Shown here one piece after another: positions 8,071-14,729 of a DNA stretch of 33,274 nt (the first letter of the stretch is position 1; each line of letters begins with the position of its first letter). Source of the DNA: Rhodospirillales bacterium (GTDB lineage Bacteria > Pseudomonadota > Alphaproteobacteria > Rhodospirillales > Magnetospirillaceae); assembly GCA_014380005.1 (NCBI GenBank), contig JACMKT010000098.1, positions 1-33,274 on the forward strand. The letters are read 5' to 3'. A program made the translations under genes and the position numbers. Below the pieces are notes generated by a model that searched no databases, was not told the DNA's origin, and was given only the letters and a program-made list of their open reading frames with translations.

Positions 8071-9389
8071 TGGACACCGTGCTTGGAGCCGAAATTCACG
8101 GTGCCGACGAGGCGGCCAACCCGTGCATGCTCGATCCCGTCACCAAATGCGCCATCTTCGGCATCTCCCAAGTGGTGGGCGAAATCCGTGGCGGCGCCGT
8201 GCTGGTGCATGGGCCCAAAGGGTGCGCCTTCCCCGCCTTCGAGGCCACCCACTTGTCGCAGGTCAGCTTCAACTATTCGGAGATGTGCGAGAAATCGGTC
8301 ATCTTCGGCGGTGAGGAGCTGCTGCGGCTGAAGCTGTGGGAAACTTACCGCGACAACGATTCCTCCCTGCTGGGCGTCATCTCGACCTGCTCATCGGAAA
8401 TCATCGGCGACGACATCGTCGGCGTCATGGCCAGCGCCAACCTGCCGGTGCCGACGCTGAAATTCGAGGGTGCCGGGTTCAAGCGCAACCACCGCCAAGC
8501 GGTGGACTACGCCATGGAAACTTTGCTCAAGGAATTTCTGGCGCCGTCCGGGACTTCCGACGGCTCGGTCAACCTACTGTGCCATGTCAGTTCGCATTCG
8601 CGCTGGAAGGATGACTGCGCCCAGTTGGAGGCCATGCTCGGCGGCTTCGGCGTGCCGGTGCGCAAACTCTTCCTCGACAACGAGCTGGACGACCTCCGCC
8701 AAGCGTCGGCGGCCACCCTTTCCGTGCTGGCCGCGCCCGACGTGGGCGAGGGGGCGGCGCGGTTGCTCCAGCGCAAAGCCAATATCCCGTTCATCGCGCC
8801 TTTGCCGCCCATCGGTATGGAGCGAAGCGTCAACTGGCTGCTGGAGGTGGCCCAGGCTCTGGGCAAGAGCCTGACCCGCACCGAAGTCGATCAATTGGCC
8901 GAGGCGACCCGCCGGCGCTTCCTCAACGGCCTTGGCCGCGTCATTTCGCAGCGTCCGTTCGACAAGATCCGCACCTGCAAAATCGCCATCGTCGCCGAGC
9001 CTGTGCTGGCCGAAGGCTATGCCCATCTGCTGGCGCGCGAGTTGGAGGGTGTCCCGGCCCTGGTGGTGCTGCGCACCACCAACCCCGAGGACGAATCCAT
9101 CCGCGCGCTGGCCGACAGGTTGCCGCGCAAGACCCGCGTGGTGGTGTCGGGCGACAACGCCCGCATCCTCGACGAGTTGAACGCGATCAAGCCCGACATC
9201 CTGCTGGGCAGCGACCTCGACTACATCACCTATCGGGGCCTGGGTAAGGACGCGAAGGTCGCTTTTGTCGGCATCGCCCAGCCATCGACCCGCCGCCTGT
9301 TCCTCAATCCCCGGTCGTATTGGGGCTTCGATGGGGCGCTGAACTTCATCGAGGATCTGGTCAACGCCGTGACGGAAACGCACAACTAA
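8070..9389 (+). CDS. NifK-like nitrogenase component 1 beta subunit
   Basis: The 439-aa protein pairs with the upstream NifD-like subunit. P-cluster-type ligands are Cys27 (TKCAIFG), Cys52 (HGPKGC, spaced 25 residues as in NifK) and Cys107 (ISTCSSEIIGDD). An additional Cys19 lies just before them. It is shorter than Azotobacter NifK (about 520 aa) and lacks its N-terminal arm. ATG 8070 overlaps the upstream stop in a TGATG junction; the frame runs further upstream only as a shadow of the D gene. Together with the H- and D-like proteins it should form an ATP-dependent reductase of the type seen in nitrogenase, methylthio-alkane reductase, DPOR and CfbCD. No nifE or nifN scaffold gene is present in the window. 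Confidence 0.9.
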   Translation: MDTVLGAEIHGADEAANPCMLDPVTKCAIFGISQVVGEIRGGAVLVHGPKGCAFPAFEATHLSQVSFNYSEMCEKSVIFGGEELLRLKLWETYRDNDSSLLGVISTCSSEIIGDDIVGVMASANLPVPTLKFEGAGFKRNHRQAVDYAMETLLKEFLAPSGTSDGSVNLLCHVSSHSRWKDDCAQLEAMLGGFGVPVRKLFLDNELDDLRQASAATLSVLAAPDVGEGAARLLQRKANIPFIAPLPPIGMERSVNWLLEVAQALGKSLTRTEVDQLAEATRRRFLNGLGRVISQRPFDKIRTCKIAIVAEPVLAEGYAHLLARELEGVPALVVLRTTNPEDESIRALADRLPRKTRVVVSGDNARILDELNAIKPDILLGSDLDYITYRGLGKDAKVAFVGIAQPSTRRLFLNPRSYWGFDGALNFIEDLVNAVTETHN

Positions 9390-9401
9390 AGGAGAGAGCC
9401 C

Positions 9402-9548
9402 ATGAGCGAGAACGAAGCGCCGAAGAGCGAAGCCGAGCCCAAGCCCTGCTGCGGCGGCGAAGCGCCCAAACCCAAGGACACCAGCAAGTACGACTATCGC
9501 CCCAAGGAGCAAGGCCAGGAGGTCACGCGCCGCAAGGGGTGCTGCTGA
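9402..9548 (+). CDS. 48-aa Cys-Cys peptide in the nif-like operon
   Basis: This is a short, highly charged, Lys/Glu/Pro-rich soluble peptide with no membrane segment. It has two vicinal cysteine pairs, Cys16-Cys17 in KPCCGGE and the last two residues, Cys47-Cys48, in KGCC. ATG 9402 is preceded by GGAGAGAG and lies 12 nt after the NifK-like stop, so it is well placed for translation. I do not recognise the family. Vicinal thiols bind As(III) and also Fe-S or other metals, so a role as arsenic carrier, metallochaperone or small subunit of the nif-like enzyme is possible; this is inference. ArsM in this window has a similar KSCCGGDD segment and a CC tail. Confidence 0.7.
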   Translation: MSENEAPKSEAEPKPCCGGEAPKPKDTSKYDYRPKEQGQEVTRRKGCC

Positions 9549-9559
9549 CCAAGGATGAA

Positions 9560-9582
9560 CCGGCGGCCCTGGTGGCCGCCGG
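9560..9582 (+). terminator. Strong hairpin without T tract between the Cys-Cys peptide and the NifB-like gene
   Basis: A perfect 9-bp stem (CCGGCGGCC / GGCCGCCGG) with a 5-nt loop begins 11 nt after the peptide stop codon. No T run follows. It may protect or terminate part of the HDK transcript, so that the downstream genes are expressed at a lower level, rather than being a full terminator. Confidence 0.5.
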
Positions 9583-9592
9583 ATCGCCCCCA

Positions 9593-9632
9593 TCTTCCCG
9601 ACCCAGAAAGTTTCTTCCCGACCCAGAAAGTT
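9593..9632 (+). repeat. Two-copy 20-bp tandem repeat before the NifB-like gene
   Basis: The unit TCTTCCCGACCCAGAAAGTT occurs twice back to back (9593-9612 and 9613-9632) with no mismatch. Each unit has short self-complementary ends (TTTCT/AGAAA across the junction). It lies directly upstream of the likely NifB-like start at 9639, so it could affect translation or regulator binding, or be a simple duplication. Confidence 0.75.
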
Positions 9633-9638
9633 GCCGAA

Positions 9639-10658
9639 ATGACCATGCTTGGGCTGACGCCGCCTTCGCCGAAGAGCGCTTGCGCGACCACCTGCGGTGA
9701 TACCCGCACTCCGCCACGGATGGACGACGACATTGCAGCCAAGGTGGCGCAGCATCCCTGCTACAACGCCAAGGCCCACCTGAACTTTGCGCGCATGCAC
9801 GTTCCCGTCGCTCCCGCGTGCAACATCCAATGCAATTATTGCAACCGGAAGTATGATTGCTCCAACGAGAGCCGACCGGGCGTGACCAGCACGCGGCTGA
9901 CGCCCGAGCAGGCTGCCGACAAGGTGTTGATGGTCGCGGCGCGCATGCCGCAGCTGAGTGTGGTGGGCATCGCCGGGCCGGGCGACCCCCTCGCTAAGCC
10001 TGCCGTCCTGTTCGAGACGCTGGAGCGCATCCGCCAGAAGCTGCCGAGCATCATGCCGTGCGTTTCCACCAATGGCCTCGTCCTTGCCGACCATGTGGAC
10101 ACGCTGAAGGAGCTAGGCGTCGAGCACGTCACCATAACCATTAACGCGACCGCCCCCGATGTGGCCGCCCAGATCTACCCGTGGGTCTATTTCGAGGGTA
10201 AGCGGCATTCCGGCCGCGAGGGCGCGGCCATCCTGCTCGAACGGCAGATGGAGGGACTAAGGGCGTGCGTCGCAGCCGGCATCCTGGTGAAGGTGAACTC
10301 GGTGATGATCCCGGGCATCAACGACCAGCATCTGGAAGACGTGAACAAGGCCATCACGGCGGCCGGCGCCTTCATGCACAACATCATGCCGCTGATCTCG
10401 GACCCCTCGCACGGCACTTGGTTCGGCCTCAACGGCCAGCGCGAACCCACCGCCGAGGAGCTGGAGGACCTGCGCGAGCGTTGTGACGGGCCGGTCAAGC
10501 TCATGCGGCACTGCCGCCGCTGCCGCGCCGATGCCATTGGCTTCCTCGGCGAAGACAAGCATGCCGAGTTCGCGTCCTCTACCAGCATGAGCGTTGAGGA
10601 AATGGAAGCCCGGCTGCAGCGCCGTGAAAAGTACCTGCGCTATCAGAGGAGCGCGTGA
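9639..10658 (+). CDS. NifB-type radical SAM cofactor assembly protein without NifX domain
   Basis: NifB fuses two [4Fe-4S] clusters and inserts carbide to make the [8Fe-9S-C] precursor of nitrogenase cofactors. This 339-aa protein has the radical SAM motif as Cys61, Cys65 and Cys68 (CNIQCNYC), the NifB signatures HPCY (Cys41), NRKYDC, ESRPGV, GIAGPGDPLA and NAT...IYPWV, and the C-terminal RHCRRCRAD block that supplies auxiliary cluster ligands. It ends soon afterwards, so the NifX-like domain found in many NifB proteins is absent, as in stand-alone archaeal forms. The start is uncertain: ATG 9639 gives a short Cys-containing extension like other NifBs, while ATG 9720 is the next good option. 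It is followed after 1 nt by the transglutaminase-like gene. Its presence suggests the DK-like enzyme uses a NifB-derived cluster. Confidence 0.92.
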   Translation: MTMLGLTPPSPKSACATTCGDTRTPPRMDDDIAAKVAQHPCYNAKAHLNFARMHVPVAPACNIQCNYCNRKYDCSNESRPGVTSTRLTPEQAADKVLMVAARMPQLSVVGIAGPGDPLAKPAVLFETLERIRQKLPSIMPCVSTNGLVLADHVDTLKELGVEHVTITINATAPDVAAQIYPWVYFEGKRHSGREGAAILLERQMEGLRACVAAGILVKVNSVMIPGINDQHLEDVNKAITAAGAFMHNIMPLISDPSHGTWFGLNGQREPTAEELEDLRERCDGPVKLMRHCRRCRADAIGFLGEDKHAEFASSTSMSVEEMEARLQRREKYLRYQRSA

Positions 10659-10659
10659 C

Positions 10660-11490
10660 ATGCAGACTCTCAGCCTTCAGATCCCCGAAGGGGGCCCCGA
10701 CAAGGTCGCGGTCGGCCTTCTGGTCCCGATCCCGCCCGACACGGCGCACCAGCGCCGGACCAACGTCACGCAGCCGACCGTGGCCTCGCTCAGGCGGGTA
10801 AAGGCGCTCAATGCCGAGCAGGAGGCGTTTTTCCTGCCGGGGCTTGATGGTGCCGGCGCACGCTTCGCCTTCGGCCTGGAGAACGGCAGCGGGGCCAGTC
10901 CCGCTGCCCATTGGCAGCCTCTCCACAGTCGCTACTCCACCCCTTCGGCCGAACTGCGCGACCACATCGTGGCCATGGTGAAAGACGCACCGAACCGCCA
11001 AGCGGCCGTGGACACGTTGGTCGACTTCACCGCCTCGCTGTTCGATTACGACCACCCCAAGGCGCGTTTCTGCGACGGCAAGGACGAGGTGCCGCTGCTG
11101 TTGACGCTGACCAAAGGCAGCTGCACCGACATCAACACGTTCCTGCTCAGCTCGCTCTATGCGGCCGCGATCCCTGCGACCTACTACGCCGGCTATTTCT
11201 TCGAGAACGGCAAGCCGCGGCAGACCTCGGGCTTCCACTGCTGGATATCGACGCTGGCCGAAGAGCGCCACCTGGACTGGGACATCGCCCACCACATCAA
11301 GAACGGCAGCCGCGAGGTCAAGCCCGGACTCAACCCGGTGCCGGGCGAGCGGGTCGCGTTGAGCTACGCCCGTGGCCTGCGGTTCGAGGTGGACGGAACC
11401 GAGGTGGAATTCACCCACTTCGCCTATCCGTACTGGGTGTTCGCCGACGGCTCCTATCAACCGGCTGCGGCCATTGCGATGCTGGCCTGA
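10660..11490 (+). CDS. Transglutaminase-fold protein of unknown role
   Basis: The 276-aa protein contains a transglutaminase-like (papain-fold) core. The likely catalytic triad is Cys155 in TKGSCTDINTF, His193 in SGFHCWIS and Asp206 or Asp208 in LDWDIA; this arrangement is typical of bacterial transglutaminase-like peptidases or acyltransferases. No signal peptide or membrane helix is apparent, so it is probably cytoplasmic. ATG 10660 comes 1 nt after the NifB-like stop, which argues for co-translation. The N-terminal 90 residues match nothing I recognise. I do not know its function; it could process a peptide (for example the 48-aa Cys-Cys product), form an amide or ester in an organoarsenical, or serve in cofactor maturation. 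Confidence 0.75.
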   Translation: MQTLSLQIPEGGPDKVAVGLLVPIPPDTAHQRRTNVTQPTVASLRRVKALNAEQEAFFLPGLDGAGARFAFGLENGSGASPAAHWQPLHSRYSTPSAELRDHIVAMVKDAPNRQAAVDTLVDFTASLFDYDHPKARFCDGKDEVPLLLTLTKGSCTDINTFLLSSLYAAAIPATYYAGYFFENGKPRQTSGFHCWISTLAEERHLDWDIAHHIKNGSREVKPGLNPVPGERVALSYARGLRFEVDGTEVEFTHFAYPYWVFADGSYQPAAAIAMLA

Positions 11491-11520
11491 CCGCCGGGCA
11501 AAAAAACAGGGGGACACAAG

Positions 11521-12666
11521 ATGATCAAAGCCCAGGACTTCATAGCTGCAGCCAGGGATGTCGGCATCGACTTCTTCACCGGCGTGCCGTGCTCCTACCT
11601 CACGCCGCTGATCAACCGCGTCATCAGCGATCCGGGCACGCCCTATGTGGGCGCCACCAGCGAGGGTGAGGCGATGGCCATAGCGGCGGGTGCGTGGTTC
11701 GGCGGTCGCCTGCCGGTGGTGATGTGCCAGAATTCGGGCCTGGGCAACACGGTCAACCCGGTGACTTCGCTCAACTATCCGTTCCGCATCCCCGCGTTGA
11801 TGGTCGTCACCTGGCGCGGCGAGCCGGGCTTTCCGGACGAGCCGCAACATGACGTCATGGGCGAGGTAACGCACGCGCTGCTCGACACCATCCGGGTGCC
11901 ACACGCCACTTTCCCCGAGCAGCCCGAGGAGCTCGCGCCGCGGCTCAGGGCGGCGGTCAATCACATGCGGGGCGAGGCGCTCCCCTATGCCTTCGTCATG
12001 CGCAAGGACAGCGTGGAGACCGAGACGCTGGATTCGCCGGCCAAGGCCGTGCCACCGGCCGGCCGCGTCGTCGATCTACGCAGCCACGGCGCAGTGCCCA
12101 CCCGCTTCGACGTGCTGACGCGCTCTCTGGGGGTGCTGCCGGGCAATGCCGCGGTCATCGCCACCACCGGCAAGACCGGCCGCGAGCTGTTCACCGCCGC
12201 CGACCGCGAGCAACATCTTTATGTGGTCGGCTCCATGGGCGGCGCCTCGGCCATCGGCCTGGGCGTTGCCACCCAGGTGCGCAATCCGGTTGTGGTGTTC
12301 GACGGCGATGGTGCCGCGCTGATGAAGCTGGGCAACATGGCCACCATCGGCGCCACCGCGCCCGACAACCTGATCCACGTGGTGCTCGACAACGGCGTCC
12401 ATGATTCCACCGGCGGCCAGGAGACGGTGTCGTCCTTTGTCGATTTCGCCGCCGTTGCCGCCGCGTGCAGTTACCGCACGGCCGCCCGCTGCGACGACCT
12501 TGCCGGTTACGAGCGCGCGCTGTCGGATGCCCTGAAAGCGCCGGGCCCGCACCTGATCCACATCCGCATCCGCCCCGGTTCGCTGGAAAAGCTGGGCCGG
12601 CCCACGGTGAAGCCGCCCGAGGTGGCTTTGCGGTTCAAGGCTTTTCTGGCAGGAGGTCTGCGATGA
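11521..12666 (+). CDS. Phosphonopyruvate decarboxylase-like TPP enzyme, candidate arsonopyruvate decarboxylase
   Basis: The 381-aa protein belongs to the thiamine-diphosphate phosphonopyruvate/sulfopyruvate decarboxylase family. The N-terminal Pyr domain has FFTGVPCSYLTPLIN and the cofactor-activating glutamate region ATSEGEAMAIAAG (45-57). The C-terminal PP domain carries the GDG...DN motif beginning at about residue 262, with LMKLGNMATIG and DNGVHDSTGGQ, both typical of Ppd. Phosphonopyruvate decarboxylase converts phosphonopyruvate to phosphonoacetaldehyde. No PEP phosphonomutase gene is present here; the upstream EPSPS-like and iPGM-like pair would instead supply arsonopyruvate, so I infer arsonoacetaldehyde as the product. 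A GGGGGA site precedes ATG 11521, and the stop overlaps the ATG of the dehydrogenase. Confidence 0.87.
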   Translation: MIKAQDFIAAARDVGIDFFTGVPCSYLTPLINRVISDPGTPYVGATSEGEAMAIAAGAWFGGRLPVVMCQNSGLGNTVNPVTSLNYPFRIPALMVVTWRGEPGFPDEPQHDVMGEVTHALLDTIRVPHATFPEQPEELAPRLRAAVNHMRGEALPYAFVMRKDSVETETLDSPAKAVPPAGRVVDLRSHGAVPTRFDVLTRSLGVLPGNAAVIATTGKTGRELFTAADREQHLYVVGSMGGASAIGLGVATQVRNPVVVFDGDGAALMKLGNMATIGATAPDNLIHVVLDNGVHDSTGGQETVSSFVDFAAVAAACSYRTAARCDDLAGYERALSDALKAPGPHLIHIRIRPGSLEKLGRPTVKPPEVALRFKAFLAGGLR

Positions 12667-14087
12667 ATACCCCCATGTGGATCGCCGGCCAAGCGCGGAC
12701 TGCCGACACCTGGGCGCCCGTGCACGACCCCTACACCGGCCGCGAGGTCGGCCGCGTGCCGGTGGCGACCAAGGCGCAGATCGTCGAGGCCATTGAGCTG
12801 ATGACGCGCGGCGGCCCGTCCAAGCTCACCCGCAACCAGAGATCCGTCATCTTGCGGCGGGTGGCCGAGCTGATCCGGGCCGACGCGGATACCCTCGCCC
12901 GGCTGGACAGCTCGGAATCTGGCCTGTGCCTCAAGGACACCCGGCACGAGATCGCGCGCTCGATCGATGTGCTCAACGTCGCCGCCGACGCGACGACCTT
13001 CGACGATTCGTCGGTGTATCCCGGCGCCATCGGTGCCTGCGGCAAGAACCGACGCATCTTCACACAGCGGGAACCGCTGGGGCTCGCGGCCGCCCTCACT
13101 CCGTTCAACCATCCGCTCAATCAGGTGGTCCACAAGATCGCGCCCGCCATCGCGGCCGGCACGCCGATGATTGTGAAGCCCTCCGAGAAGACCCCGCTGA
13201 CGGCGCTTCGGCTGGCGGAAATCTGCTACGAAGCCGGCCTGCCGCCCGAGATGCTGTCGGTGGTGACCGGCAATCCGGGCGAAATCGCCGAGGTGTTCAC
13301 CACCCATCCCGCCGTCGCGCTGATCAACTTCACCGGCAGCCCGGCGGTGGGCAAGCGGCTGGTGCAGATGGCCGGCTATCGGAAGATGGTCGTCGAATTG
13401 GGGGGCAACGACCCGCTCATCGTGATGGAGGACGCCGATGTCGAAAAGGCGGCCGAGATAGCGGTCGGCGGAGCCTACGGCAATTCCGGCCAGCGCTGTA
13501 CCGCGGTCAAGCGGATACTCGTCCAGCGAGGGATCGCCGATGCCTTCGTCGCCGCCCTGGCACGCCGCACCCAGGCGCTGGTGTGCGGAAACCCCATGGA
13601 TGAGCGCACGGACATTGGCACGGTCATCGACGAAGCCGCCGCCATTGCCATCGAACGCCGGGTGGAGGCCGCACTGGCGGCGGGTGCGACGCTGGTTACC
13701 GGGCAGCCCCGCCAGGGAGCGCTGTTCCATCCGACGGTGCTTGACCATGTGCCCGCCGATTGCGAGCTGGTGGCCGAGGAGACCTTCGGTCCGGTGGCTC
13801 CAGTGATCCGCTTCGACGATATCGACCAAGCCATCGCGCTCAGCAACGGCACTCGTTACGGGCTGTCGTCCGGCGTGTGCACCGATCGGCTGGACTGGGT
13901 CACGCGGTTCGTCACCGAGCTGAAGGTGGGAAGTCTCAACGTCTGGGAGGCTCCCGGCTATCGGTCAGAGGCGTCGCCCTTCGGGGGCGTCAAGGATTCC
14001 GGCCTGGGCTGCAAGGAAGGCGTCGCGGAAGCGATCAAGCTCTATAGCACCATCAAGACCTTCTCTCTGCCATGGCCCAACCCGTGA
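12663..14087 (+). CDS. Phosphonoacetaldehyde dehydrogenase-like ALDH, candidate arsonoacetaldehyde dehydrogenase
   Basis: The 474-aa protein is an NAD(P)-dependent aldehyde dehydrogenase. It shows Asn149 in TPFNHPLNQ, Lys172 in IVKPSEKTP, the FTGSPAVGK turn (223-231), the general base Glu245 in ELGGNDPL and the nucleophile Cys279 in GQRCTAVKRILV. The QRCTAVKR style is that of the PhnY phosphonoacetaldehyde / lactaldehyde dehydrogenase group. Coupled by an ATGA overlap to the ppd-like gene, it most likely oxidises that enzyme's aldehyde product, giving phosphonoacetate or, as I infer from context, arsonoacetate. The open frame extends upstream of 12663 inside the ppd-like gene, but only the shorter product matches the family. 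Confidence 0.88.
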   Translation: MNTPMWIAGQARTADTWAPVHDPYTGREVGRVPVATKAQIVEAIELMTRGGPSKLTRNQRSVILRRVAELIRADADTLARLDSSESGLCLKDTRHEIARSIDVLNVAADATTFDDSSVYPGAIGACGKNRRIFTQREPLGLAAALTPFNHPLNQVVHKIAPAIAAGTPMIVKPSEKTPLTALRLAEICYEAGLPPEMLSVVTGNPGEIAEVFTTHPAVALINFTGSPAVGKRLVQMAGYRKMVVELGGNDPLIVMEDADVEKAAEIAVGGAYGNSGQRCTAVKRILVQRGIADAFVAALARRTQALVCGNPMDERTDIGTVIDEAAAIAIERRVEAALAAGATLVTGQPRQGALFHPTVLDHVPADCELVAEETFGPVAPVIRFDDIDQAIALSNGTRYGLSSGVCTDRLDWVTRFVTELKVGSLNVWEAPGYRSEASPFGGVKDSGLGCKEGVAEAIKLYSTIKTFSLPWPNP

Positions 14088-14181
14088 AAAATGCTGCTGG
14101 GGTGTAACACCTTGGCGTCTTCCCCCGTCAAATGAGTGTGGGTGCGGAATTGTCCGTGCCAAGGCTATTCGGAGGAAGACC

Positions 14182-14664
14182 ATGGCATTGTCGATGCTGG
14201 AGAAGGAGTTGGTGGCGGTCGGCATTTCGGTGGCGGTGGGCTGCCGCCCCTGCACCACCTACCATGTGGGTGAGGCCCGGCGCGCTGGCGCCACTGACGA
14301 GGCCATCGAGAAGGCCGTGGCCAGCGCGGTGTGCGTGCGCACCAGCGCCACCGAGGGCATGCGCTGCCACGCCCTCGGCCTGGAGCCGGGCGCCAGCAGC
14401 TGCGGCTGCAACGTCCCCGAGGCCCTGGCCGAACTGGTAGCCATCGGCGCCTCGCTGGGCGTCAACTGCACTGCCAACATCAACAAGCACTTGGCGGCGG
14501 CGCACTCCATCGGGGTGCCGCAGGAGCACCTCGACGAGGTGTTCGCTCTCGTCCAGAAGATCCGCCTGCGCGCCATCAGCCACGGCGAGGCGGGCTTCGT
14601 CGGCGAGGGGGCGGCGCCCACGGCGTGCGGCACGCCGGTCCCGGCCAGCTCGGGCTGCTGCTGA
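14182..14664 (+). CDS. AhpD/carboxymuconolactone-decarboxylase-like protein with Cys-rich tail
   Basis: The 160-aa protein looks like a double CMD/AhpD unit. The first half has the redox CxxC-H motif in CRPCTTYHVGEARRAGA. The second half repeats the pattern more loosely (LVAIGASLGVNCTANINKHL) with only one Cys. AhpD proteins are thiol peroxidase/reductase partners. The chain has further cysteines in SSCGCN and ends in SSGCC, giving another vicinal thiol tail as in the 48-aa peptide and ArsM. A GGAGGAAG site precedes ATG 14182, 94 nt after the dehydrogenase gene. CMD-domain proteins also occur beside other arsenic biosynthesis genes (arsenosugar clusters). A role in thiol-linked arsenic redox is inference. 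Confidence 0.72.
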   Translation: MALSMLEKELVAVGISVAVGCRPCTTYHVGEARRAGATDEAIEKAVASAVCVRTSATEGMRCHALGLEPGASSCGCNVPEALAELVAIGASLGVNCTANINKHLAAAHSIGVPQEHLDEVFALVQKIRLRAISHGEAGFVGEGAAPTACGTPVPASSGCC

Positions 14665-14679
14665 TCCACGGTCGAGGAT

Positions 14680-14703
14680 GGGGCCGGCCATGGGGCCGGC
14701 CCC
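14680..14703 (+). repeat. Intergenic 10-bp hairpin
   Basis: A perfect inverted repeat GGGGCCGGCC-ATGG-GGCCGGCCCC lies between the CMD-like stop (14664) and the enoyl-CoA-hydratase-like start (14730). No T tract follows, so it is more likely an RNA-stabilising or attenuating hairpin than a terminator. Confidence 0.55.
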
Positions 14704-14729
14704 GTTGGCATATCAGGAGAGTGGCTGGC

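Noticed and set aside
5906..9389. Standard nitrogenase nifHDK
   Set aside because: The cofactor His is not found, nifE/nifN are absent, the K-like subunit is short, and the neighbours are organoarsenic-type genes.
11521..14087. Phosphonate biosynthesis (phosphonopyruvate route)
   Set aside because: No PEP phosphonomutase is present; the EPSPS-like/iPGM-like pair and the arsenic genes favour arsonopyruvate, although the enzymes alone do not exclude phosphonates.
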